DNA of 64,000 nucleotides from Diplocarpon mali (Eukaryota; Ascomycota; Leotiomycetes; Helotiales; Drepanopezizaceae): NCBI GenBank assembly GCA_024741835.1, contig JAENRP010000042.1:140963-204962 (forward strand). Reading direction: 5' to 3'. Every line of letters starts with the position of its first letter. Within the stretch, counting starts at the first letter, position 1. This document shows positions 44,216 through 55,644 of the stretch, in pieces. A program made the translations under genes and the position numbers. The notes under the pieces are model-generated. The model saw only the letters and a list, made by a program, of their open reading frames with translations. It was not told the origin of the DNA and searched no databases.

Positions 44216-46696
44216 ATGGCAAAAAGAGTCTGCATCATCGGTACAACTCCATTACCCCCTCATCTGATACAGTCTCGCTCACGCGTCCTTGGAACCTAGG
44301 CGCCGGTCCCTCCGGCCTCGTGGCTGCTAAGACACTCACCCACGACACACCACCAAACACATTTCACGTGACCGTCTTCGATTCTCTCCCGCGCATTGGT
44401 GGACTCTGGCCCACATCCACCCAAGACGATGGCCTTGTGAATCCAGACATGTGTACGAACCAATCTCGACACACCGTCTCGTTCAGCGATCTGGCGTGGG
44501 AGGAAAAAGATCCGCTGTTCCCCAAGGCGTGGATGGTTGGGCGATATCTGGAGAGGTATTTGCGTACTTATGGTGGGCATGGGGAGTTTGAGGTGAGGCT
44601 TGGGATGAAGGCTATGAGGAGTTTGAGGGGAGAGAATGGTCGGTGGAGGGTTTGGGTTAGGGGAGAGGGTGGGGAGGAGGAGCTGGAGTTCGACTATTTG
44701 GTTGTTGCAAGTGGGTTTTTTGGGAAAGCGAAGATGCCTACTGGAGTCGAGGGAGCTGGCGTACCGGTTGTGCATAGTTCGAAAGTTCGGCACATCAAGT
44801 CTTTACTGGCTGAGGGGGCTGGAAGGGGGAGGAAGATAGTGATTGTAGGTGGACAGATGTCTGGTGTTGAGACGGCGGCTGTTACTGCGATGCAGATCTC
44901 TTCTGCTGCCAATACACCTGGACCCGTGGAGATTGAGGATGCGGGAAACTACACGGTTACGCATCTAGTGCAGAAGCCTGTTTGGGTCATGCCGCTTTTC
45001 TTCCCAGGAAACCCTGTTGTTGACGTGGATGGCGAGAAGGTATGCTTTCATTTTTTCACATTGAGGCTTAATTCTGACCACATAGCAGAGAATAAACAAA
45101 GCTCCTGAGTTCTTGCCCTTGGACTTGGCCTCATATAATATTGGATGGCGAGCCAAGGGACCGGTCTTGAACACGTCTGGACATATAACTCCTGGTGCAG
45201 CGGGTATCACGCATAGTTTCATGGAGACGTACATTGGAGGTGATCAGAGGGACTATGGACCAGAATTGGGCGTTGTTGGGAAAATTCGGTCCGAGCCGCC
45301 TTTGCTGGCTTGCAGTGACCATTACATTGAGTTTGTGCGTCACAAGAAAATTAATGTGATGACGGGACATCTTAATTCTGCCTCGGGCGACAAAGTCATT
45401 TTCGAAGACCCATTTGGGAAGCTTATCACGATAGAAGATGTAGCAGCCATCATCTGCGCAACTGGTTTCGACGCCGCTCCATCGCTGGACTTCCTTCCCG
45501 AGGATGTACTAAAAAGCCTGGATTTCGACCCTACAGATGACGGTTTCCCGCTCGCGTTGAACGTGAATACGACCCTCAGCAAAAAGGTGCCATCTCTTGG
45601 CTTTGTCGGATTTTACAGAAGTCCATACTGGGGCGTGATGGAGATGCAATCACGATTTCTATCTAAGCTGTGGGGCGGTGACGCGAAGGCAATGCGGGCG
45701 TTGGAGGAGGATTCGACGATGGAGTCAATGATGAAGCTCAGAAAGGATCCGAGGAGAGCGCAATTCCCCATGGGCGACTATGCGTATTTGATGGAATCCT
45801 TTGCCGAGATTTTAGGTGAGTTTCAGTCCCTGAAGATTGTATGTACATTGCTAAATGGAAGCCAGGCATCAAACGCCACGAGCCTTCAGATACATCAGTC
45901 AGAACCGGCATCATCACCCCATATCGCTACTCATACTCCACCAAATCTCCAGCCCAACGGAAGGAAATCGATAAATCTATGTCAGCGTACCATTCAACCT
46001 TCATAGCCTCATCCCAAAACGCCAAATTTGTCCCTCGCGCCGTGTTCCGAGGCCTCCAAGGGATCTGGAAACTCTCTCGTACAATCACATCCCGGATACC
46101 CACTTTCCCCTCTGGAACCCTCATCGGCACCGCCTCTCTTCTCCCCAGGACTCCCACCGACAAAGAACACGCTTATTCAGCCTCAGATAAATCAGAAGAG
46201 CCAAAAGCAGATATGGAGTATCTCTATTTTGAAGAAGGGGAATTCATGACCGACTTCGGCGCTACCATGAATGCGAAGAGGAGTTACGTGTATCGATACT
46301 TTGAGGAAAGAGATTGCATCGATCTTTGGTTTGCGAAGCAGGATTACTTAACCGCGGATTACTTCTTTCATCGCCTGAAGTTTATTGTCCCCGAGAAGGG
46401 AGCGGCGCCGAGCGGATCTTGGAAAGCGGTTTCGAGTCATTTATGTGAGTCTTCCAACATTACCAACTTTTCCGTTTCGTGAAGTTGGTAAATTAAAGAG
46501 AAAAGGATCCTGGAACTTAAAGAGTAGAAGAGTGCGAGACTGACACTTGAAAGGCATTGATGATATGTACGACGTAAACTACGAGTTTACCTTCAGAGGC
46601 GCTACGTTGGGGACATGGAGTGCGGAATACACGGTGAAGGGGCCGCAGAAAGACTACACGATTCGGAATGTGTATACCCGTCCTGCTGCTACCTGA
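44216..46696 (+). CDS. Flavin-containing monooxygenase fused to a DUF6314 domain
   Basis: Exons 44216-44240, 44300-45039, 45089-45815, 45866-46444 and 46554-46696 encode 737 aa. Residues 1-about 500 are an FMO-like enzyme: FAD motif GAGPSGL, split by intron 1 (phase 1); a GFFGKAKMPTG segment; NAD(P)H-binding GGQMSGVETAA; and ATGFDAAPSLDFLP near the end. Residues about 557-735 match DUF6314: FRGLQGIWKLSR, YFEEGEF, SYVYRYFEERDCIDLWF, DYFFHRLKF, and HLCIDDMYDVNYEFTFRGA crossing the last intron. That domain is probably a small beta-barrel of unknown role; here it may bind a ligand or product. The enzyme part should oxygenate a soft nucleophile or ketone with NADPH. Intron 2 ends with TAGCAG, a tandem acceptor allowing a one-residue variant. 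An MFS carrier lies just upstream. Confidence 0.88.
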
Positions 46697-47817
46697 TCTA
46701 GCTAGTATGCTTCCGACGCTGTAGATGAGATTCCTAGATCTTCACAGAGCTAGGGCTTTCCACCCTGGTCTGGCATCTGAGCCTAGTTCACTGCTCTGAA
46801 GGGGATCCTTGAGGAATTCAATGATACGTGAATCTATTTCTCAAGGATCGAAAGCCGTAAGCGGTAATAGTCGATTTGTTCTACCGAGTTTTCGCAGCGA
46901 CGCATGTTGCGACATGATATAAACAAACAAACCCCCGCCGCGCACTCTTTTTACTCGGGAGGCTAGGTCATACAATGCTGGCTTCCTATCAAACCCGCCG
47001 AAAAAAAGTTATGAAAAAGAAAAAAAAATCTGGTAAGTCCTTTATCAGAACATTAATATTGGTAAGCGAGTAAAATTTTAAAAAAAATGTTGCGGACCGC
47101 AAGGCAATTGAGTCGATGCACTGTTCTTTCTCAATTTCCCGATCCTCAGCACGCAACTCATCCACGACAACAGGACGATTCAAAATATTTGCGAGAGAGG
47201 AAGATCAAGTACACGCCGAAATTCCATTAAATCGAAAATATCAAACAAAGTCCAGCGCAATTCTCGATTTCCTCTGTTGAAAAGTTGAATTACCAACTCA
47301 CGTCCAGTGAAGCAGCAGCCCAGTCCAAACGAAAGTTATAGGCGCCTGCCACACTCTGGTGTCGATAGAGAGTTGGAGTAGGAACATAAAAAAATAATGT
47401 CCACTAGTGATACTCCGTACAGTACAGAGTATTTTATTACATGTACAGGTCCGCTATCCACACGTTCGCCATGTCTGTATCCACACAGCCTATTTCCAGG
47501 CTCCCACCACTAAGACCCCAGTCTGTGTAACGTCAGAGTAAAGTACTAAGAAAATCAATGATGTTAGGGAGAAGAACCAGACCCGAGGGATCACGAGCAG
47601 GTATGTAGCGGAATCATCGTCCTGTCAAGCAGGGGTGGGGAATCTCGATCAAAAGCGCTATGTCAGAGAAGGAGGGGATGGGACGGCCATGTTATGGCGG
47701 AGCTCGCGCAGCCGCTTGGCGAGGTATTGATCAGAGATAAAGTGGTGTTCTCGAGCGGTTCTATTCGAGAGGTAAGTGCGTGCGCCTATCATCTTCATAA
47801 AAATTGTTGAAAGCGGG
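46697..47817. other. Intergenic DNA between convergent genes
   Basis: About 1.1 kb between the FMO fusion (plus) and the 2EXR gene (minus). Several A-runs at 47020-47090. No gene or repeat family was recognised. Confidence 0.5.
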
Positions 47818-49621
47818 CTAGTTGGGGGATGGGGCGTACACAAGGACTTCCTCGAGGTAGAGCTCGTCTTTTGCGGTATTGCCTAAGGCTTCACTTGCGG
47901 AGTTGTCCATGGAGAGCGTGGCGATGGTGAACTTGATGCTTTCGTCTGGCCACTGGTTGCTATCAGCTTCAATTGTTTCGAGACGTTGTTGAAAATGGAA
48001 GCGGGGGGGTAGAGAGTAAACAAACATTCATATCGTCCAATTCTCTTTTCGAAAGCGCGTAAGCGTTCTCAGTCATCCCCTTCACAATCGCTGCACACTC
48101 ACCTCTTACCGTGCCCGGCTGTACACTTCTCAGTCGGCACAGCGCATAATCGACCTCGCTCTGCTCATGGTTCGGGTTGCGGATCGCTACTGTGATCTCC
48201 TTTGCTGAGTCTAGATTGCATAGCCACAGAGCTTCTGTCTCAAGAATCTCGCACCAGAGCTCCCAGTCGAAGGCAAAGTGCTTGATGTAACTTAGCTGCG
48301 GGAGCATGATGTGTCGAGCTTCGTCGTCGGCTTTGGCGGAGGAGGGAGAGCTGGAGTTAATGAGCGTATCGAGGAGCCAGAAATCTTCGACGGGGGCATC
48401 ACCGAAGAAGAAAATGTCCTTATACTGTTAACTCTCATCCAAACTCACCAGCTTCAATTCATCTTATAGATCACTCGAGTACATTGAATGTTAAAGAGGC
48501 GGGGTACATACAATATCAAGCTTAACATAAACGCTGGCCTTATTCATCTCGAAAGTCAAAGGGTCAACACAGCCCCAGAGCTCGTAGTTTTTAAGAGCCT
48601 CTTGACGTGAGTACTTGCAGGTGTGTAGGAGGGTAGGAACAAGGCGCTTGCGTCGGTATATGTCAGATATGATAAGGAGACGAGCAGTCGTTGCATTGTC
48701 GATGGTGCGCTCGAGTGTAGGCGAATCACGGGCAACGCGGAGGAGGCGTTTTTCTTGGTGCTGGGTAGCTATGGCTATGGACCACTGGTGAGTGTTAATA
48801 AATTTTGTCTTAGACTATAAGGGTACAAGTAGGTCGTGGCTTTGTGGGCGTAGGGAAATACAAATGAAGTCTGCAAAGATATGCAGTCAGAATATAGGAG
48901 AAAAAATGAGTACAGTGGTACTTACAATCATATACTGCATCTCCAGCGGCAACTTCTTGAAAACCGTAAACTTGCGGCCTTCTTTGACAACGAGCTTAGC
49001 AGCCATGCGCGCAGGAAAGACACCATGGATAGCATTCTGTGGCGCTGCGAAAGTAGTGGGGAAGTGATGGTAGGCAGGCCGAGCAACAAAATTCCGCATG
49101 CTCCCAAGGTCGCCTATGGCCATGAATCGTGGAAATTTCAAGGAGGATTGCGACATGGCAAAGTGGGCTTGAAGAGCAGCCAGACGAGTATGCTCTGCGG
49201 AAGGGGGAGCGGAAGCTGCAACGATCATTTTGTGAATGAGAGCATGCTCCATATTCCAAATGACTGCTCGAGGAGAGGTAAACGTTGGATTGGGCGTAGC
49301 AATGTTCTTGGCTGCCATGCTGGCTATATCTGGCTTCGACGACTGAACAATGTCTGCGAGAGGGCAATAGGGATCAGAGACGCAGAAGATCAGGTCTGTT
49401 ACCGAGGATGCCGTAGCAGAAGTCGTAGGTGTAGATGAGCGGTGCGACGCAGCAATACCTTGCGCGGCCAAGCTGGCTGGATACGAAATAGAGCAGACGG
49501 AGGCAGCCATTCTGTCCAAGCAGGAGTTGCGGCTACTGCTGGGGACGTAGAGGATAAGGTCCATCATCTTGGTAAATGCGGCTACGAGGCTGTGTTTATG
49601 TTGAGAAACTCGATGGGGCAT
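47818..49621 (-). CDS. 2EXR-domain protein of unknown function
   Basis: Minus-strand exons 49621-48926, 48784-48512, 48424-48026 and 47952-47818 give 500 aa, all junctions phase 0. The diagnostic block FTVFKKLPLEMQYMIWSIAI (about residues 218-237, crossing intron 1) is the start of the fungal 2EXR domain, an F-box-like motif; a CKYSRQEALKNYELWG block about 65 residues on also fits these proteins. The middle and C-terminal parts are helical, with the FAFDWELWCEILETEALWL segment. These proteins form large families in Pezizomycotina and their role is unknown. The first 205 residues are Ala/Ser/Thr-rich and show no domain; translation might start at a later ATG shortly before the domain (AARMAAKLVVKEG). 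The third intron has an unusual GTTTGT donor but a good branch site. Confidence 0.8.
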
Positions 49622-50726
49622 TCATGTGTTGATGTAGCTCATTCTCGAGACGCGTCATAAAATTCTCAGAGTAGGTGATCATCTGTTTATTTACTCGGCT
49701 GCCGGACCCAAACCAATGAAAGTCCTCATAGTGAATTCGGAGATTGGGCTTGAGAAGCTGGTGAATTAGGCCGACTATCTTTTTTCTTTCGAGAAAGTAG
49801 CACTTTGAACCTACTCGAAACGGGAAAAAGACTTCCGCAACGAATACAGGGCATGAGACAATTCTGGACTCAATCTCAGTCGAAATAGACGTTCGTATTT
49901 GGGACCAGGCTTGCAGCCCTGACTTTTCACAAACCCCTCTATCGAATACCATTTTCCTTAGGGTACAACAGAGCATCCAATTATAAAATTAATAAGGAGC
50001 TTATGTCTGGTACTCATCGGTTTCCCGAGTTTTTTTTCTCGATATTTTGCTGACCTGCGCTGCAAGTCGGAACTATCGAGGTGGACATACTTGCAAAGTG
50101 AACATAGTAGAATAGGCCTAATAAACAAATCTTGATGAGAGTCTTGTCTAATATGCGCAAGACGATAAGTCATAGTTGCTTTCTACATGTCGGAACTTTT
50201 CGTACAATGATCATAAAGTTGCATAGGGTTGAAGAAAAAAATTTGGTAATTTAGCAGCAGCCCTAGCGCTTGAGATAATGTTTTAGGTATTCAGGTATAA
50301 CACAAAACAAAGAATTTCATAATTAATAAGCATGAGGAGGAAAGAGGGCGCTTCAATCCCTAGATCAGAAAAACCCAGATGAAATTCTCTATTCTAGCTG
50401 ACAATATCATGAAAGTTATGAATGACCCCCCAAACAAAACCATAGAATTTTATGGTTTGGACATGTATCAGGACGTCTCCTGAACGTTCTTTATATTCAA
50501 TAATTATGATTCAATCATGATAATACTATGATAATAGAAGTTTTGCGCATAGTCCGCAGATAATCTATATAATAATTTTCAAAAGAATGTAATTTCAATA
50601 CAAAGAGTCTACCTTTGTATTAAGTCCACCTTCATAGCTCCGACTCGTATGGTAGGCCGGCAAAAGCATCGAAAAGACTCACGAAACCAGTGAGTACATA
50701 TCGCCAAGTTGCAGCCATCAAGGAGA
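49622..50726. other. Intergenic DNA upstream of the 2EXR gene
   Basis: About 1.1 kb. A minus-strand frame (ATG at 49976, 126 aa, stop at 49596) overlaps the start of the 2EXR gene in another frame and has no known motif; I do not call it. Toward 50200-50600 the DNA is AT-rich. No other feature was recognised. Confidence 0.45.
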
Positions 50727-52149
50727 TCATGAATCTTCCGATATCGCCGGCAGTTTTCCCGACCCATCCTCATGGTATCCCCTAAGATTAGCACAGGGGA
50801 CTTCGGGGAAATCCACGAAAGCAGCAGAAAATCGAATTCCGGAAACAAATCTTTGATCCAGACCTCCAGGTAAGAGAGGATCTTTCAAAATAATTGATCC
50901 TACGATTCCCTCGGGGGAGTTTTTCCCAGAGGATAGTGTGGTGTTATATAGGAAGATTTTATTATCGCCTGGAGGTGTTAGTATAGTAGTACAGAGTTCA
51001 TGGCCATGGGGCGACGGTATACGAGCGGCTAAATTTTGGGGGAACAGAAGCAAGAGACTTACACAGTTCACCGTCCGTGAATGTCGGTTGATTGGTGATA
51101 TTCATGTAAGCCGGCAATCGTTTTATAGCGGCATCACTGAAACGGGCTGGAGCAAAAAAATGTGAAAACACGCGGTCTGCGGCTTCATCTTTTTTGGTGT
51201 TGAAATGATCAGTATACGCTTCGAAGCTCATCAAACGGCTTTCACCTATAGACTTTCCTTCTTGAACGTGGCTATAAGCTTCAAGATCCGGCCAAAAAGC
51301 AGCTGGGATAGGCTGGCTGATTTAACGAGTTAGCACGGGTACTTATACGGGAGAAGATTTCTGGAAGGCATCGAGGCAGTGTTCTTAAGTGCACGCCATC
51401 GATTCATAAAGGATTCTAGAGAAGAAAGGGGCTTCCAGGAAGCGCTCACGTTTTGTATTTATTCAATTCATCAATAGCGGCCCCGTGGGTAGAGGTAATA
51501 AGCTGGTACTTGTTGTAGGAGAAGCTCGAATACCCATCCTTGAATATGTCGACAAACGGAAAAGAGATATGTACAGTCTATTTATCATGAGCACTCCGCT
51601 TGAACACCAAAGAATCGGCATACCTGGAAGTCGTACAAACCGAATTCGGAGCTGCCTTTACCAACACGGTGATTGACTCCAGCGATCAATACAAGCTAAA
51701 TCATTATCAGTACGTATATATGATAGAAAAGTCATCACTGACTGGGTATAATTTATTGGAATACTCAGGGAGAAATTCCAAGTAGGCTTTCTGATTAATT
51801 CTCCATTGCTTAGGTATAATTTTTCGGGCAAGATTATAATCGATAGGTACAATCTAGTAGTATCAGCTTGATATCTCTGAGGCGTAGAAGATCACTTACG
51901 GTCACAGAGCCATTAAATGTTCCCGTGGTCTGGTCCGCGTAGGTTTGTTTGACTGGACTTAGGGAGGTTTCTTGACTGAGAGACTTGCTGGGACCAGTCC
52001 TGAATAGAGGAGTCAGTCTTGTGAACCCGAAGACAATCCTGTAGACAATTCGTGCGAAATTATCATGGTGGTAACTTGATAACATACTGAGGTAGCGCAG
52101 CTGCTAGACTGCAAGCGCTGATGATCCATGAAATCTTGAAGATATACAT
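50727..52149 (-). CDS. Secreted protein of unknown function, seven exons
   Basis: Minus-strand exons 52149-52088, 51999-51900, 51853-51743, 51695-51624, 51577-51450, 51316-51063 and 50968-50727 encode 322 aa; six introns of 46-133 bases keep one frame. Residues 1-18 (MYIFKISWIISACSLAAA) are a signal peptide. Next come a short Ser/Thr-rich part, TTGTFNGSVTIVPIDYNLAR, an IIPKQWRINQKAYLEFLPEY block, VLIAGVNHRVGKG, SFPFVDIFKDGYSSFSYNKY and, late, FTDGELCDNKIFLYNTT. The blocks look like conserved fungal secreted proteins I have seen annotated only as hypothetical, but that is memory, not a search. NIT, NGS and NTT sequons suggest glycosylation. No catalytic motif is obvious. The consistent splicing and frame across an AT-rich neighbourhood argue that the gene is alive. 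Confidence 0.82.
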
Positions 52150-53153
52150 AATGGATTCTAGAGAGCTGGCATCAAAATGAATGTATTTCTAGAGTATTAT
52201 GTTTTTACAATGAAGAAGGGACTTAGTTTGACTCAGTTCAGTTTGGGTTCAACCTTTAAGACATACACTTCTTCAGGGCAGATGACCAACTCCCACAAAG
52301 CTACTGTTAGTTTCCAATCAGTTCTTTGCTGTATTTTTAGTAGAACACTCTATTGTATTTTGAAGCTGGTGGATTCGGAGGATCTAGCTACGCTGGCTAT
52401 GATATATTACATCATTTACCAGTAGTGCTAGTAACCACAACTACTTTATCCATCACGCGTATTAAACCAATCATATATCGTGTACACGGAGAAGTTAATT
52501 TTCAACATATGTTTCAACGAGATCGTGTTGGATTGTTGTTCTAACTACTGTAGCGCGTTGAATTAGGCCGTATAGGTCGATTATGGACTGCGTATATCTC
52601 TATCTACAGAGAGGGGTCCTATAAAACTTCCGCCTCTCCGTAAAACTTCAACTTCTACTTGTAGCAGGTAACAGCATAAATAGGTCTCCAGAAACAGATC
52701 TCAGGGAGAGCCCTTGAAAGACAGATTATTTATTACAGTTATCAAAGCCATGTATCCTGCATATTAATGATAGCTACAACCAATAATATCGTGCATAAAG
52801 ATTCTAGTGTATTACACGCTATTTATCTCAGCTATGATAAAGGTATAGAAAGTATATTATATTGGTACGCTAGCAAGGTCTGCATAGAGTTAATCACATA
52901 TACCTTGTTAGTTCGATTGTTTCATAAGGTAGGTAGCATTCTGAAAATAACATTTTCTTGATATTAAGGGAATTTGGTAGTGTATTGCCCTCTGTGATTG
53001 GCTGCATTCATTATTTGATATTGATAGGAATATTGGCTTGGCCACAACCGCGGATAGGATAAGATTCCCTTTGTACTTTTCTATTTTTCACTCTGAACTT
53101 CGCTTTAGAATTTGCTATTATTGTCTATGTGTATATGTGTTTTTTTTTTTGTA

Positions 53154-53297
53154 GTTTGGCTTGCGACATTTTAATTAATACGCGTAAGTGCAAGTCTATT
53201 TCTGAGCCGTGCGTTAAGCATTGGTCTTGGCGTGCATACCTATACTGAAAATTTTGCATATCGCTCTATCTCTCTTGTTCACTGTCGCAAGCCAAAC
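53154..53297. mobile_element. Small inverted-repeat element, 144 bp
   Basis: Perfect 15-base terminal inverted repeats GTTTGGCTTGCGACA (53154-53168) and its complement (53283-53297) enclose 114 bases without a reading frame. It has the size and form of a MITE, but a clear target duplication is not visible (the left flank is a T-run followed by GTA). A fold-back RNA structure would be an alternative reading. Confidence 0.6.
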
Positions 53298-53762
53298 AAA
53301 TATTTTTATGAATACGTGATTAAATCTAGTAAATGCGCTCTTGATTTTCCTTCAGAGCATACCAATGAAGTGTTTGTTTAGCCTGTAACAAAGCATATCT
53401 AAGCTGCAATTCCACACATTACTGGTTTATTAAGCCCATATCTATAATGCCCTGTTGGTTTCCCCGCAAATCTATATAGTAGGATCAGTGCTGAGAGATC
53501 TAGAGGTGTAGTAAGTAGGGACTGCTTGTTTAGGTTAGTAGTAGGGTCAATAGTGAGATTTTATTACTGGTATATATAAGTCTAATAAGTTTTATATCTG
53601 TCTCCAGCTCAGTGGGGATTTGAATTGGGTTTATGAGATCAGATCTTCTTTTATATGGTATATATTCAGCCTGCAATGAATTACAAGTGAAATGTTCGTA
53701 AATCTATGGGAAAGCTTCAAATAATAAAAAATTCAAACGAAACTCCATCAAGTCATTTGGTA

Positions 53763-54457
53763 AGAGACGCCGTTTCAACACCTGTACGCAATGTCTCCCA
53801 CGAACCTGCAGACTCTTAAAGAGTCTGCAAAGCCGAGATTAAGTCCTTTCGTCTATCAGGTAATCAAACCTTAAGTCGAAAAAAGCTAGAACTTTCGACG
53901 ACGTCGGAGTGAAAAAAATTTCTTTTTATTATACTACCTCTTTTATAAATGCCCTTTACTTTCGACATCTATTTGTGTACTCTAGGACTTTTTTTTAAAA
54001 AAAAATTTACTTATAAATAAAATTAAGGCTTTATAAGGGATATAAATAGGAAAAATGCAAATCACAGTACATAAGGAAGAAGATAAGGAGAAGAAGGAAA
54101 AGGATACATTTAACAATCGAAAGCCGCCGCCAATTAGTAAGACGCTTAATATGTTCAAATAAATAAGCGCTATTAGCGTAAAGGGCTTGTCTTAGAACAA
54201 AGAACCTAAGGCGACTCTATCTATCAAAGCACCTTCCGAGAACGTACTCGCCCAAGACCTAAAGGGAACAAAATCGACTAAGGTATGGGATAGACTCTTA
54301 TCTCTGCAATTGGGAATCATAGATATAATAAGTTGAACAGTAGAGATATAAGGAGCTTTTAGACTAGTGTCTCCTTATATATAAATCCGATTAAAGATTT
54401 ACTCGCTTATGCTATATAATTTAGAACTTATATAATATGTTAAAGAGGTAAAAAAAA
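53763..54457 (-). repeat. Full-length SINE-like repeat, opposite orientation
   Basis: About 695 bp; in the plus direction it starts GACGCCGTTTCAACACC and ends with AAAGAGGTAAAAAAAA, an A-rich tail. It includes a nearly perfect palindrome GCAGACTCTTAAAGAGTCTGC at 53806-53826 and GCCGAGATTAAGTCC. Matches the reverse complement of the copies at 30269 and 35451. Possible target duplications (CAAGTCATTT left, AAGTCCATTT right) are imperfect. Confidence 0.82.
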
Positions 54458-55644
54458 GTCCATTTATGAAGTATTTGCAGCTAGTTTGTAAAGCATTCAA
54501 CTATTAAGGGACATAATCAGCTTGAAATATTTTCTATTACAGGTAAGGTTAAGATAATTGAAGTCATTTCAGTTAGCTGGCGAAGAAGGAAAACTATCGA
54601 CTGTAGTGCTTCAGCAGATAACATGCCAAAATTACTTTACCAATTTATAAAAAGTCTCGAGATCTAGGCTTACATATAAGAGAACAAGTAAACAAGCAAG
54701 CACTTCGGTTCTTCTTACGTGAATTGGTCTTCTGGCGATTAATCTGTCATTTTTACAACCACCTGAATGCTCGGCCTCTGGGTATATCATAGCATTTCAT
54801 TTAAAAGAATCAAAACACAGACCAGATGCTTCATAGCAACGGACCTTGGCCTGCAAAACTGATACTAGGCCTCAATTAGCTCTTCATTGTATTTCTCCAT
54901 ATAATACTCCTTTTTGTATTTCATAGCTAGCGGATTCAGCTTCGCTAACTGTTACATATATCCCTATATATATTGTTAAGGTTAATAATCCTAGTTATGT
55001 TATTCATGCCGCCTAGCAAGCCCTATAGATTATACATGGAATCTCGAAGCTGAATTTACTAATATATCAGTAGCCTCGAGTTTTGTGGTTAGATCTAAGC
55101 AAGGAAGCAAGGAAGCAATTCAACTGGGCTATCACCTGACCCATTCTCTTCACTACTGATCCGTCATTTTCACAACTACCTACGAGCTCGGCCTTCAGAC
55201 ATATCGTGGAGACCTTTTTAAAAAATAAAGAATGGACTAGAAACCAAACCGGTGAAAAGTGAAGTTGATCACTAATTCACAATCTTGGTAAGCTCGGCTT
55301 CTTGTACATTCGTAAGATGTTGACCTTAGCCATAAAACCAGAGGATAGAAATTCTTGTAGAACGAGCCCAGATCTGATGGATACATACTAATCTGGCTCG
55401 GTCTCAAAAGTAGCCGGGTATCATCAACACACAAGAGCTTGTGGCAGAAAAAAATACATAACAGTTATATAGCCAAATTTAAACCTTGATACAGAAATTT
55501 ATGCTCCCTGCCGACTGCCAGCTATACAACGACGGAAGATTACTTGACAGTCAGGCTGTTTGGATTTATCTTAAGACCATAGTGACACAGGTGCAAGCAG
55601 AAGCAGAAGTACCACCGCTATGTTCGGCCGAGGCAGCAGCGCCG

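Larger units (their letters stand above)
52150..55644. other. AT-rich repeat island
   Basis: About 3.5 kb with no supported gene. It contains the inverted-repeat element at 53154-53297 and a SINE-like copy at 53763-54457. The rest (52150-53150, 54460-55640) is AT-rich, with only short frames. The 16-base word TTCAGCCTGCAAYGAA occurs at about 53665 and also near 22490, next to the island at 22 kb. Confidence 0.6.
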
